From assembly GCF_042651565.1 (NCBI RefSeq), contig NZ_JBHSDF010000003.1: 64,000 nt of DNA; one strand, given 5' to 3'. This DNA comes from Salinispirillum marinum. GTDB taxonomy: Bacteria > Pseudomonadota > Gammaproteobacteria > Pseudomonadales > Natronospirillaceae. The notes under the pieces were generated by a model. The model was not told the origin of the DNA and did no database searches. It worked only from the letters and a program-made list of their open reading frames with translations. Made by a program: the position numbers and the translations under genes. This document shows positions 17,093 to 26,049 of this stretch, piece after piece (position 1 is the first letter of the stretch; each line of letters opens with the position of its first letter).

Positions 17093-18431
17093 ATATCTCT
17101 TACCGTTCTTGATGGTTGTGGTGTTGATTCTCGGTATTTTTACCGGCTACCCGGTGGCGTTCTTGCTCGGTGGTATCGGCATTCTTTTTGCCATCATTGG
17201 CGATATTCCCATGCCGTTTATCGGCATTGTGGGTTCACGTATTTTTGGCGGTGTCATTGAGAACTGGCTGTACATTGCCATTCCCTTGTTTGTGTTTATG
17301 GGGTTGATGTTGGAGAAATCCGGCGTTGCCCGTCGTTTATTGCTCACCTTGCAACGCCTGTTTGGGCGCATACACGGGGGTCTGGCCATTTCTGTTGCGC
17401 TGCTGGGCATCGTCATGGCCGCCAGCACCGGCATCGTGGGGGCTTCCGTGGTGATGCTCGGACTGTTGGGCATGCCCATCATGCTCAAGCAAGGCTATAA
17501 GCCGGAAATGGCCACAGGCATTGTAGCGGCGTCGGGGACACTGGGAATTCTCATTCCACCGTCCATTATGTTGGTGTTGATGGGTTCGATCTTGAACGTA
17601 TCGGTCGGTGCGCTGTTCAAAGCCGCCTTGGTTCCTGGCTTGATGCTGGGCGTGTTGTACATCGGCTATTTACTACTGGTGGGTAAATTCAAACCCGAAT
17701 GGATGCCCCTGCCCGATCCGGATTCTTTAGACCACGACCCCACCCCGCTGCCGATCGCTTTACTGCGCGATTTAGTCGGTCCGGTAATACTGATTGTGGC
17801 CGTTCTGGGTTCCATCATGATGGGCATTGCAACACCTACGGAAGCGGCCGCCATTGGCGCTGCCGGTGCCATGGTGCTGGCGTTCATCGGTGGTAACTTC
17901 AATTATAAAAACCTGCGCGATGTGACCTACGACACCTCGAAATCCACCGCGATGATTTTGTTCATTGTGGTCGGCGCGGCCTGTTTCAGCGCTATTTTCA
18001 AGCGCTTAGGTGGCGACTACATGATTCTGGAACTGGTCGACAGCACTGGTCTTGGCCCTTACGGGTTGTTGATTTTAATGATGGTGATGATCTTCCTGCT
18101 GGGGTTCTTCCTGGAATGGATCGAGATCAGCTACGTCATTCTGCCGTTGATGCTACCGGTCATCACGATGATGGATTTTGGCATGGGCTTGTCGCAAGAG
18201 GCATTCCTCGTCTGGTTCGCCATTTTGGTCGCCATCAATCTACAAACCAGTTTCCTAACGCCACCCTTTGGTTATGCCCTGTTCTATCTGAAAGGCATCA
18301 CGGACGGTGAAATTGGCATTACGACCATTTACCGTTCGGTCATTCCATTTGTGTTGTTGCAACTGTCAGCCTTGATCTTGTGCATGGCGTTCCCGGCCAT
18401 TGTGCTGTGGCTGCCCGGCATGAACCCCTAA
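17082..18431 (+). CDS. dctM: TRAP transporter large permease subunit
   Basis: Large membrane subunit, 449 residues and about 12 helices. ASTGIVGASVVMLGLLGMP, ASGTLGILIPPSIMLVLMG and ATPTEAAAIGA are typical of DctM. It resembles the first dctM (2835) more than the second, in line with the relation between the two TakP-like binding proteins. The stop is 17 bases before bdhA. Confidence 0.95.
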   Translation: MFGEYLLPFLMVVVLILGIFTGYPVAFLLGGIGILFAIIGDIPMPFIGIVGSRIFGGVIENWLYIAIPLFVFMGLMLEKSGVARRLLLTLQRLFGRIHGGLAISVALLGIVMAASTGIVGASVVMLGLLGMPIMLKQGYKPEMATGIVAASGTLGILIPPSIMLVLMGSILNVSVGALFKAALVPGLMLGVLYIGYLLLVGKFKPEWMPLPDPDSLDHDPTPLPIALLRDLVGPVILIVAVLGSIMMGIATPTEAAAIGAAGAMVLAFIGGNFNYKNLRDVTYDTSKSTAMILFIVVGAACFSAIFKRLGGDYMILELVDSTGLGPYGLLILMMVMIFLLGFFLEWIEISYVILPLMLPVITMMDFGMGLSQEAFLVWFAILVAINLQTSFLTPPFGYALFYLKGITDGEIGITTIYRSVIPFVLLQLSALILCMAFPAIVLWLPGMNP

Positions 18432-18448
18432 TAAGAAGGAAACTCAAC

Positions 18449-19222
18449 ATGAAGGGTAAAAGCGTTTTAATTACGGGTGCGGCCAGCGGTATTGGCTTTG
18501 AAATTGCCCAAGCGTTTTTAGAAGACGGTGCCCGCGTGGCGATCTTGGATCGTAATGAAGAAACCTTGCAACATGCCTTGGGTATCTTGGGCGGTGCAGG
18601 CCCCGATCGTATGGGCGTGGCCTGTGATGTCACCGATGAGGCCGGTTTTTTACAGGCCATCGACCAGGTGATTGCGCATTTTGATGGCATTGATGTATTG
18701 ATCAATAACGCGGGCATGCAACACGTGGCCGCCCTAGAGGAGTTTCCCAGCGAGGTTTATCGCACGCTGCTCGACATCATGTTGACCGCTCCGTTCTTGG
18801 CGATAAAGAAGGTCTTTCCAACCATGAAACGTCAGGGTAGCGGGCGCATCATCAACATGGCATCGATCAACGGACTGGTCGGGTTTGCGGGCAAGGCGGG
18901 GTACAACTCGGCCAAACACGGTGTCATTGGCCTGACCAAAGTGGCCGCATTGGAAGGGGCTGCCCATGGCATCACCGTGAATGCGCTTTGCCCCGGTTAT
19001 GTCGATACACCTTTGGTGCGCGGTCAGTTGGAAGACTTGGCCAAAACCCGCAATGTGCCGTTGGAACGGGTCTTGGAAGAAGTGATATATCCGTTGGTGC
19101 CGCAACGCCGTTTGTTGGATACCCGTGAAATTGCCGACTACTGCCTGTTTCTGGCCAGTGGCCGAGCGCGCGGTGTAACCGGGCAAGCGGTGGTGATGGA
19201 TGGCGGCTACACGGCACAGTAG
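18449..19222 (+). CDS. bdhA: 3-hydroxybutyrate dehydrogenase
   Basis: Short-chain dehydrogenase of 257 residues that interconverts (R)-3-hydroxybutyrate and acetoacetate with NAD. The TGAASGIG cofactor motif (9-16), NNAG (86-89), catalytic Ser139, Tyr152 and Lys156 (YNSAK) are present. The C-terminal NALCPGYVDTPLVRGQ, AKTRNVPLERVLEEVIYP and PQRRLL pattern is that of 3-hydroxybutyrate dehydrogenases. The start at 18449 has AAGGA eight bases upstream; the longer frame from 18380 runs into dctM. It is the last gene of the TRAP unit before a terminator. Confidence 0.92.
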   Translation: MKGKSVLITGAASGIGFEIAQAFLEDGARVAILDRNEETLQHALGILGGAGPDRMGVACDVTDEAGFLQAIDQVIAHFDGIDVLINNAGMQHVAALEEFPSEVYRTLLDIMLTAPFLAIKKVFPTMKRQGSGRIINMASINGLVGFAGKAGYNSAKHGVIGLTKVAALEGAAHGITVNALCPGYVDTPLVRGQLEDLAKTRNVPLERVLEEVIYPLVPQRRLLDTREIADYCLFLASGRARGVTGQAVVMDGGYTAQ

Positions 19223-19280
19223 AACGTCACCCAGCGCGTACACTATGTGCACAATAAAGCTTACAGCCTGCGTGGGCTTT

Positions 19281-19314
19281 GCGTCATCGGTGATGCCACC
19301 GGTGACGCTTTTTT
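19281..19314 (+). terminator. Terminator after bdhA
   Basis: Twelve-base stem with one G-T pair (GCGTCATCGGTG / CACCGGTGACGC, loop of 4) followed by six T residues. It separates bdhA from aacS, which may therefore rely on read-through or its own promoter. Confidence 0.85.
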
Positions 19315-19354
19315 AAGTTACTCTATTCCCATAAATACAAATAGGAGAGCGTTG

Positions 19355-21304
19355 ATGACCGCGCCACTCTGGACGCCGACTGCCCAACAGATTGCCGCGA
19401 CCCGGCTTTATGAATTCATGCAAGCGATGAACCGTCAACACGGTTTAGACCTGCACACCTACGACGACCTGTACCAATGGTCAGTCGATCAACACGAATC
19501 CTTCTGGAACGGCTTTTGGGATTACTCCGGTATCATCGCCAGCCAGAAAGGCGGTGTGGTGCTGGCCGATGGCCACTTGATGCCTGGGGCGCGCTGGTTT
19601 CCTGAAGCACGCTTAAATTTCGCGGAAAACTTGCTGCGTTACCGCGACGACCGCCCGGCGCTGACGTTCCGCGATGAAGCGAGCAACCGCGCGCAATTAA
19701 CCTATGCCGAGCTGTACCGTAAGGTCGCTCAAGTCGCCAGCGCATTACGCCAACTCGGTGTCACCGTAGGCGATCGTGTCTCCGGCTTTATGCCCAACCG
19801 CATCGACACCGTCGTTGCCATGCTCGCCACCACATCCATCGGCGCGGTGTGGAGTTCCTGCTCCCCGGACTTCGGCATTCAAGGCGTGGTCGACCGTTTT
19901 GGGCAAGTAGAGCCCAAGGTATTGTTCACCTGCGACGGCTATCACTACAACGGCAAACAAATAGACAGCTTAGCGCGGGTGCGCGAAATTGCCGACAAGA
20001 TAACGTCCATTCAAGCCATCGTGGTTGTACCTTATGTGGCAGCAACCCCCGACCTCGCAGGCTTGCCAAAAGCCGTGTTACTGAACGATTTTATCGACCC
20101 CACCGCTACTGAACTTGAATTCACTCAAGTACCCTTCGACCATCCGTTGTACATCATGTACTCATCCGGCACTACCGGCGTGCCCAAGTGCATCGTGCAC
20201 AGCGTCGGCGGCACGCTGATTCAACACCTCAAGGAGCACATACTGCACTGCGATTTGCGCCGTGAAGACACACTGTTTTTCTACACCACCTGCGGTTGGA
20301 TGATGTGGAACTGGCTGGTCAGTGGTTTGGCTGTGGGTGCAAACGTAGTGCTGTACGATGGTTCGCCCATGGCACCGAAGCTCGATAGCCTCTGGTCGAT
20401 CGCAGAAGAAGAAGGCATCAGCGTCTTCGGCACCAGTGCGAAGTACATCGCGGCGCTGGAAAAAGGCGGCGCGAAACCACGTGAATCGCATCATTTACCG
20501 AAGCTGCGCGCGGTACTGTCCACCGGTTCACCGCTGGCTCCGGAGAGTTTTGATTACGTCTACCGTGACATCAAAGCCGATGTTCTCTTGGCGTCCATTT
20601 CCGGCGGTACGGATATTGTGTCCTGTTTTGCCTTGGGGTCGCCAATGCTTCCGGTTTATTCCGGTGAGCTGCAATGCCGGGGTTTAGGCATGGCGGTACA
20701 GATTTTTAACGACAATGGCCAAGCTGTGGTCGGCGAAAAAGGGGAGCTGGTGTGTGTAAAACCCTTTCCAAGCATGCCGATCTATTTCTGGGATGACGCG
20801 GACCAAAGTAAATACCGAGGTGCCTATTTCGAGAATTTTCCGAACATTTGGGCACACGGCGACTACGGTGAGATCACCGAGCACGGCGGGGTGATTATTC
20901 ACGGTCGTTCGGATGCGGTATTAAACCCCGGTGGAGTGCGTATCGGTACCGCGGAGATTTATCGGCAAGTCGAAAAAGTTGAAGAAGTGCAGGAAAGTTT
21001 GTGCATTGGGCAGCCGTGGGATGACGATGTGCGGGTTGTGCTCTTTGTGCGTCTGAAAGACGGGTACACTCTGGACGACGCATTGATCAATACGATAAAA
21101 ACAACCATTCGTGCGAATACAACACCGCGCCATGTGCCGGCGAAGGTGATTCAGGTGGCCGACATTCCACGGACTATTTCGGGAAAAATTGTCGAGTTAG
21201 CCGTACGCAAAATGGTCATGGGCGAACCCGTAAAAAACAAAGACGCCCTAGCCAACCCCCAAGCCCTGGAGTTGTTTCGGGATCTGCCGGAGTTGGCGAG
21301 CTGA
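19355..21304 (+). CDS. aacS: Acetoacetyl-CoA synthetase
   Basis: ANL-family enzyme of 649 residues, the usual length, that activates acetoacetate to acetoacetyl-CoA with ATP. It starts at the ATG 19355, which has AGGAGA upstream, rather than at the in-frame GTG 19247 inside the terminator. The adenylation P-loop YSSGTTGVPKCIVHS (near residue 270), the TTCGWMMWNWLVSGL segment and a C-terminal GKIVELAVRKMV with the acyl-adenylate Lys are visible. With bdhA and the thiolase it completes 3-hydroxybutyrate to acetyl-CoA. Confidence 0.95.
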   Translation: MTAPLWTPTAQQIAATRLYEFMQAMNRQHGLDLHTYDDLYQWSVDQHESFWNGFWDYSGIIASQKGGVVLADGHLMPGARWFPEARLNFAENLLRYRDDRPALTFRDEASNRAQLTYAELYRKVAQVASALRQLGVTVGDRVSGFMPNRIDTVVAMLATTSIGAVWSSCSPDFGIQGVVDRFGQVEPKVLFTCDGYHYNGKQIDSLARVREIADKITSIQAIVVVPYVAATPDLAGLPKAVLLNDFIDPTATELEFTQVPFDHPLYIMYSSGTTGVPKCIVHSVGGTLIQHLKEHILHCDLRREDTLFFYTTCGWMMWNWLVSGLAVGANVVLYDGSPMAPKLDSLWSIAEEEGISVFGTSAKYIAALEKGGAKPRESHHLPKLRAVLSTGSPLAPESFDYVYRDIKADVLLASISGGTDIVSCFALGSPMLPVYSGELQCRGLGMAVQIFNDNGQAVVGEKGELVCVKPFPSMPIYFWDDADQSKYRGAYFENFPNIWAHGDYGEITEHGGVIIHGRSDAVLNPGGVRIGTAEIYRQVEKVEEVQESLCIGQPWDDDVRVVLFVRLKDGYTLDDALINTIKTTIRANTTPRHVPAKVIQVADIPRTISGKIVELAVRKMVMGEPVKNKDALANPQALELFRDLPELAS

Positions 21305-21307
21305 TAT

Positions 21308-21443
21308 ATCTATCCATGGTCTGAGGTGTGGCATGGGTGGTATCTTGGGGACGCCGTGAAAGCATCCCTGCTGGCTCGATGCCGCCATCCTTGGCGGCAC
21401 ACGCCCCGCGATACCACCCATGCCACACCTCAAGCTGATAGAT
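21308..21443. repeat. Intergenic nested palindrome, copy A
   Basis: Perfect 22-base arms (21323-21344 and 21410-21431), extended after a bulge by ATCTATC/GATAGAT. Inside lies the family core TTGGGGACGCCGTGAA and GGCTCG with an inner hairpin GCCGCC/GGCGGC. It begins four bases after the aacS stop. With copy B it fills the 372-base gap before the thiolase; no gene is seen there. Confidence 0.8.
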
Positions 21444-21530
21444 CATCAACCAGCTATCAAACCGCCCAATTGAACAGCGCGCCTGCTTTCTCAAACAGCT
21501 TTTTACAAGTTTTAGAGTATTGATTACTAA

Positions 21531-21641
21531 GATGGGCGTGGGGGTATGCCTTTAAAGGGGTGTTTGCGGACAGGACGTCCGCAACAAGCCTCCAGGGACG
21601 GATTTACGGCGTCCCCGTAAAGGCATACCCCCACGACCATC
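21531..21641. repeat. Intergenic nested palindrome, copy B
   Basis: Arms GTGGGGGTATGCCTTTA (21538-21554) and its exact complement (21618-21634), extended by GATGG/CCATC. Core in the opposite orientation to copy A: inner hairpin TTGCGGAC/GTCCGCAA, then AAGCCTCCAGGGACGGATT and ACGGCGTCCCC. The arms share no sequence with copy A. Confidence 0.8.
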
Positions 21642-21676
21642 GTTGTCACATCGAACCATTTTAATGAGGTAAGACA

Positions 21677-22858
21677 ATGAACAACGACGATATCGTCATC
21701 GTATCCGCGCAGCGGACACCCACGGGTGCCATGGGCGGTGTATTAGGCAATGTGAAATCCACCGAGCTGGGTGCCACCGCGATTCGTGCCGCTGTTGAAC
21801 GCGCTGGCATCAAAGGCGAGCAAGTGAATGAAGTCATCATGGGCTGCGTTTTACCGGCGGGTCTCGGCCAAGCCCCCGCCCGCCAAGCCGCGCGCGCTGC
21901 GGAGCTGCCTGACAGCGCCGCCTGTATGACCATGAACAAAGTGTGTGGCTCCGGCATGAAAGCCGTCATGCTCGCGCATGATCTTATCAAAGCGGGCAGC
22001 GCCGATGTCGTGGTCGCTGGCGGCATGGAAAACATGAGCATGGCCCCATACTTGTTGCCCAATGGCCGGTTCGGAATGCGCCTTGGTCACAGCCAGGTTA
22101 TGGACCACATGATGCTCGACGGTTTGGAAGACGCCTACGGCAGCGGCGCCATGGGCTGCATTGCCCAAAAAACCTCTGACGACTACGCCCTGACCCGGGA
22201 AGCCATGGATGCATTCGCCATTGGCTCCATCACCAAAGCCAAAGCGGCCGTAGAAAGCGGAGCGTTTAAGAATGAAATTACGCCCGTCACCATTAAAGAC
22301 CGAAAAGGTGAAACCGTGGTCGATACCGACGAACCGCCGTTCCGCGCCAACATCGACAAACTGCCCGCGTTGCGCCCCGCGTTCACCAAAGACGGCACCA
22401 TCACGGCGGCCAATTCCAGCTCGATTTCTGATGGAGCATCGGCCCTAGTAGTGATGCGTGCCGGCGACGCCGAGGCGCAGGGCCTAAAGCCTATCGCTCG
22501 CATCGTTGCCCATGCCACCAACGCCCGTTTGCCCGATGAATTCACCATCGCGCCCATCGGTTCGATCGAAAAAGTATTGACGAAAGCGGGCTGGAGCAAA
22601 GACGACGTAGATTTGTATGAGATCAACGAAGCCTTTGCCATGGTCACCATGTTGGCGATTCAAGAGCTGGAACTGGACCCCAGCAAAGTGAACGTACACG
22701 GCGGTGCTTGTGCACTGGGCCACCCTATCGGTTCCAGCGGTGCGCGGATCTTGGTTACGCTGCTGCATGCCCTGAAAACACACGGCAAGAAAAAAGGCGT
22801 TGCCTCGCTGTGTATTGGCGGCGGCGAAGCCACGGCCATTGCGGTAGAAGCACTGTAA
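21677..22858 (+). CDS. Acetyl-CoA C-acetyltransferase (thiolase)
   Basis: Thiolase of 393 residues that splits acetoacetyl-CoA into two acetyl-CoA. Catalytic residues are all visible: nucleophile Cys90 in NKVCGSGMKAV, His349 in GGACALGHPIGSSGAR and Cys379 in SLCIGGGEA. NEAFA is also present. It belongs to the AtoB/PhaA group. It follows aacS, separated by two palindromic repeats, and completes the ketone-body route. It has its own ribosome site (GAGGTAAGACA). Confidence 0.93.
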   Translation: MNNDDIVIVSAQRTPTGAMGGVLGNVKSTELGATAIRAAVERAGIKGEQVNEVIMGCVLPAGLGQAPARQAARAAELPDSAACMTMNKVCGSGMKAVMLAHDLIKAGSADVVVAGGMENMSMAPYLLPNGRFGMRLGHSQVMDHMMLDGLEDAYGSGAMGCIAQKTSDDYALTREAMDAFAIGSITKAKAAVESGAFKNEITPVTIKDRKGETVVDTDEPPFRANIDKLPALRPAFTKDGTITAANSSSISDGASALVVMRAGDAEAQGLKPIARIVAHATNARLPDEFTIAPIGSIEKVLTKAGWSKDDVDLYEINEAFAMVTMLAIQELELDPSKVNVHGGACALGHPIGSSGARILVTLLHALKTHGKKKGVASLCIGGGEATAIAVEAL

Positions 22859-22901
22859 GCTATTTGTGAAGAACAAGGATGTTCTGCCTGACTCGCAGTG
22901 C

Positions 22902-23786
22902 TTAATCGCCTTGATAACATGACGCAAGTTGTTGCAACACCCAATCCCGAAACGCCACCACCGGCTCTTGGTCGGCTTTATCGGCGGGGTACGACAACAG
23001 ATATTCATGCGGGGTATCCATCGCCGGGCCAAAGGGTGCCACTAAACGGCCTTCCTGTAAGGCCTGCGCCGCCAACACCGTGGGCACAATGGCCGCCCCC
23101 ATGCCATGCGTAGCCGCTTCCAACAGCATGTGAAAATGTTCGAACGTTGGCCCGGCAATGCGAGCGCCATCAATGCTATGCCGCGCCAACCAATCGGCCC
23201 ATGCATTGCTACGGGTAGACAGATGCAGCAACGGCAAATCAAGCAATTGTGCTTCGCCAGCCATCAAATTCGGTGCACATACCGCTATCACTTGTTCCCG
23301 AAATAAATGGTGCGACTGCGCGCGTGGCCAGTGATCACCGCCGTAATGCACAATGACATCCACCCGCTCCGGGTCAATCGCCTCTATATCATCCAAGGCC
23401 AGCAAGGTGACATGATATTGCGGATAGGCTTTCTGAAACCCGGCTAAATGGGGCATCAGCCAGTACGATGCCAATGTGGGCAGTACCGAAAGTGTTAACG
23501 TCGTTTGCTCGTCTTCCCGCTGCAAGAGGCGCAAGCTGGTGCTTTCCATATGGTCCAACAGAGGAACCACCTCTTTGTAGTAAGCCGCCCCGGCTTGCGT
23601 CAGCATCAAGCGTTTGTTCAACCGGATGAACAGCTCGCGGCCCAAAAACTGTTCCAACTTGCCGACCTGCCGACTCACGGCACTCTGCGTTAGATGCAGC
23701 TCCTGCGCTGCACGGGTGAAACTGAGATGTCGTGCAGCAGTTTCAAAACAGGTCAGCGCGGTGGATGAAGGAATGTAGCGACGCAT
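22902..23786 (-). CDS. LysR-family regulator, GcvA-like
   Basis: Transcription factor of 294 residues, with an N-terminal HTH (about 6-66; SFTRAAQELHLTQSAVSRQV) and an effector domain with PTLASYWLMPHLAGF, the pattern of the GcvA subgroup. It is divergent from the DUF1338 gene at 23933, sharing a 146-base region, and probably controls it in response to a lysine or 2-oxoadipate metabolite (inference from position). It converges with the thiolase across a short gap holding a 6-bp hairpin (AGAACA/TGTTCT, 22870-22885). Confidence 0.9.
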   Translation of the reverse strand: MRRYIPSSTALTCFETAARHLSFTRAAQELHLTQSAVSRQVGKLEQFLGRELFIRLNKRLMLTQAGAAYYKEVVPLLDHMESTSLRLLQREDEQTTLTLSVLPTLASYWLMPHLAGFQKAYPQYHVTLLALDDIEAIDPERVDVIVHYGGDHWPRAQSHHLFREQVIAVCAPNLMAGEAQLLDLPLLHLSTRSNAWADWLARHSIDGARIAGPTFEHFHMLLEAATHGMGAAIVPTVLAAQALQEGRLVAPFGPAMDTPHEYLLSYPADKADQEPVVAFRDWVLQQLASCYQGD

Positions 23787-23828
23787 GGCAAGCTATCTCG
23801 TTGGTGAACACTCAGTTGACCGCCATTT

Positions 23829-23879
23829 TCGCATGCTTTATACGCATAACAACATGCTTTTTTACCCTTTGTCATGCGA
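23829..23879. promoter_or_regulatory. Split inverted repeat in LysR/DUF1338 divergent promoter
   Basis: TCGCATG (23829-23835) and CATGCGA (23873-23879) form a widely spaced dyad, and CATGCTTT occurs twice between them. Candidate regulator sites for the GcvA-like protein. Confidence 0.3.
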
Positions 23880-23932
23880 TTAGATCATGACTAAAGTAAC
23901 CGCATATTGGCTCATCTATGGAGAAACCCGAC

Positions 23933-24736
23933 ATGCAGGTTAACGAATTTTTCGCACGGCTGTGGGATGCTTACACCGAGGTCACCCCCCAAGCTAAGCG
24001 CATTCAAGCACTGTTTACCGCCCGTGGTGAGGCAGTCATCAATGATCACGTGGCTTTTCGTACATTCGCGCAATCGCCCATTGCGCTGGAAAAACTGGAA
24101 CCACAACTTACCGCATTAGGTTATGAAGCCTATGGTGCGTTTCGTTTCGAAAACAAGCACCTGCGTGCGCGGTGCTATAAGCACGTATCCGAGGCTGACG
24201 CGCCAAAGATATTTCTGTCGGAATTACTGATCGATGAATTACCGGCCAACTGCCAAGCCATTCTGCACGGCCTGAACAAGCAAATCCCCGCCGATGCCGT
24301 CAAAGGGCCAGAAATATTCTGGCAAAAACACCTGTGGGATATCCCCAGCGAAGCGGATTATTTGACGCTGGTTGAGCACAGTGAATACGCCGCATGGCTC
24401 AGCACCATGGGCATGCAGGCCAACCACTTCACCGTCAGCATCAACCACCTAGAACACTACCCAACCATTGAGGCAGTGAATCAGTTGTTGTTAGATGAAG
24501 GCTATGCACTCAATCAAGTCGGTGGTTTGGTGAAAGGCTCTCCGGCATTGTTCTTAGAGCAGTCTTCCACCATGGCTGACAAAATCGAATTCACCTTTGC
24601 TGACGGCGCAACGCGCACCATTCCGAGCTGCTTCTATGAATTCGCCCGCCGCCATGAGATGCCAAATGGCACCCTGTTCGACAGCTTTATTGAAGGCAAT
24701 GCGGATAAGATTTTCGATTCCACGAATACGATGTAA
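23933..24736 (+). CDS. DUF1338 protein, 2-oxoadipate dioxygenase/decarboxylase-like
   Basis: Protein of 267 residues of the DUF1338 family. Characterised members (HglS, YdcJ) are Fe(II) enzymes that turn 2-oxoadipate into D-2-hydroxyglutarate in lysine breakdown; this one is of the shorter type. The NDHVAFRTFAQSPI segment with the metal-type His, QANHFTVSINHLE and a late SCFYEFARRHE segment are visible. The ATG at 23933 is preferred because GGAGA precedes it; the ATG at 23918 has no ribosome site. The divergent LysR gene supports a regulated catabolic role. Confidence 0.8.
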   Translation: MQVNEFFARLWDAYTEVTPQAKRIQALFTARGEAVINDHVAFRTFAQSPIALEKLEPQLTALGYEAYGAFRFENKHLRARCYKHVSEADAPKIFLSELLIDELPANCQAILHGLNKQIPADAVKGPEIFWQKHLWDIPSEADYLTLVEHSEYAAWLSTMGMQANHFTVSINHLEHYPTIEAVNQLLLDEGYALNQVGGLVKGSPALFLEQSSTMADKIEFTFADGATRTIPSCFYEFARRHEMPNGTLFDSFIEGNADKIFDSTNTM

Positions 24737-24749
24737 AAAAGCTCGTGGA

Positions 24750-24968
24750 GGGCAGAGATTGCGTTTCTGCCCTAATGGGAGCATCTAAAAACCTCAGAGG
24801 CGAAAAGCTGGCTAGGCAAAAATGTCCGAGAAAGCGCAGTTTACTGTACGTAAATATTCGCTGCGCTCACCCTCCGGGCCGACCCATGGTCGTTCTGGCA
24901 AGCCAGTGAGCATTTTGAGGCTATTTTTAACAACGCCAGCTTGAGAAAAGGGGGTTTTGAGATGTTCC
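24750..24968. other. Intergenic region with two hairpins, no gene
   Basis: A stem GGGCAGA/TCTGCCC (24750-24756, 24766-24772) without T-run follows the DUF1338 gene. Further on, AGCGCAGTTTAC and GTAAA...CTGCGCT pair (24833-24844, 24850-24867). The stretch up to the glutaminase stop has no coding frame. It may be a dispersed intergenic element, but only one copy is in the window. Confidence 0.4.
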
Positions 24969-25889
24969 CTAATGCCCAAACACCGACCAGCCTGTCTCCT
25001 GCACCAACATTTCTAACGCACGGGTACCCAACAAACTGTTGCCGATGCGGTCCAACCCCGGTGACCAAACCGCTATAGATGCTTTACCGGGCGCGATAGC
25101 CAAAATGCCACCGCCCACACCACTTTTACCCGGCAAGCCAACACGATAGGCGAATTCACCTGAGCCGTCGTAATGCCCGCACATCATCATCAAAGAATTG
25201 ATCCGCCGGGCGCGCTGGGCCGATACCACCCGAGAATCCGTAGCCTGATTTACTCCGTCCGACACCAAAAACAGCCCCGACTGCGCCAATTGCACACAGC
25301 TCATGGCCAGCGCACATTGGTGGAAATACGTGCCTATTACTTTGTCCACATCGTGCTTTAAACGACCAAAGGCTTTCATAAAATGGGCTAATGAAGCATT
25401 GCGGTGTTTGTGTTCCAGCTCTGATGCTGCCACTTCATGATCGAAGCAAATGCTCGCATCATTTGCCAAATAGCGCACAAAGTTCAACATTTCCGCCAAG
25501 ACTTCCTTAGGCTCGTGCCCCATCATAATGGCGTCTACCACCGCGATGGCCCCGGCATTTATAAATGGGTTACGCGGCTTGCCAGATTCATGCTCCAACT
25601 GCACGATGGAATTGAACGGATCTCCCGATGGCTCCCGTCCCACATACTGCCATAACGCGTCGCCCCGCTTACCCAGTGCCAAGGTCAGTGCAAACACCTT
25701 AGAAATACTCTGAATGGAAAAGGGCTCGTTGGCATCCCCAGCGGTAAACACCTGTCCGTCGGGCAAGGCGACGGCCATGCCAAAACGCGCCGCACTGACA
25801 TGCGCTAATTGGGGAATGTAATCCGCCACATGACCACGCTCGGTCACACGTGCCATCTCAGCGGCAATGTTATTGAGTAGGGTTTGCAT
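24969..25889 (-). CDS. glsA: Glutaminase
   Basis: Serine-dependent beta-lactamase-fold glutaminase, 306 residues, that hydrolyses glutamine to glutamate and ammonia. The Ser61-x-x-Lys64 motif (SISK) and the KSGVGGGILA segment with NPFINAGAI are present, and the length is typical. The start at ATG 25889 gives the normal N-terminus; an upstream frame to 25955 adds an unlikely extension. It stands alone, with no obvious operon partner. Confidence 0.95.
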   Translation of the reverse strand: MQTLLNNIAAEMARVTERGHVADYIPQLAHVSAARFGMAVALPDGQVFTAGDANEPFSIQSISKVFALTLALGKRGDALWQYVGREPSGDPFNSIVQLEHESGKPRNPFINAGAIAVVDAIMMGHEPKEVLAEMLNFVRYLANDASICFDHEVAASELEHKHRNASLAHFMKAFGRLKHDVDKVIGTYFHQCALAMSCVQLAQSGLFLVSDGVNQATDSRVVSAQRARRINSLMMMCGHYDGSGEFAYRVGLPGKSGVGGGILAIAPGKASIAVWSPGLDRIGNSLLGTRALEMLVQETGWSVFGH

Positions 25890-26049
25890 GATAGGTTTAT
25901 GATCGCTGGTTATTGTTATTCGGCGCAGTGTAACCTGCTTGGAACCGACATTCATCTGCCCTAGGGTTTGTAATTATCAGCGTGTCGCCGCGCCTGATGG
26001 ATGATGGTAGAATCCCGCCCCATTAAGAATCCTATCTGCGGAAGCATCC

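Noticed and set aside
21305..21676. Possible CRISPR or tandem repeat array
   Set aside because: The repeats are two single palindromes in opposite orientation with different arms, not regularly spaced direct repeats, and no cas gene is near.
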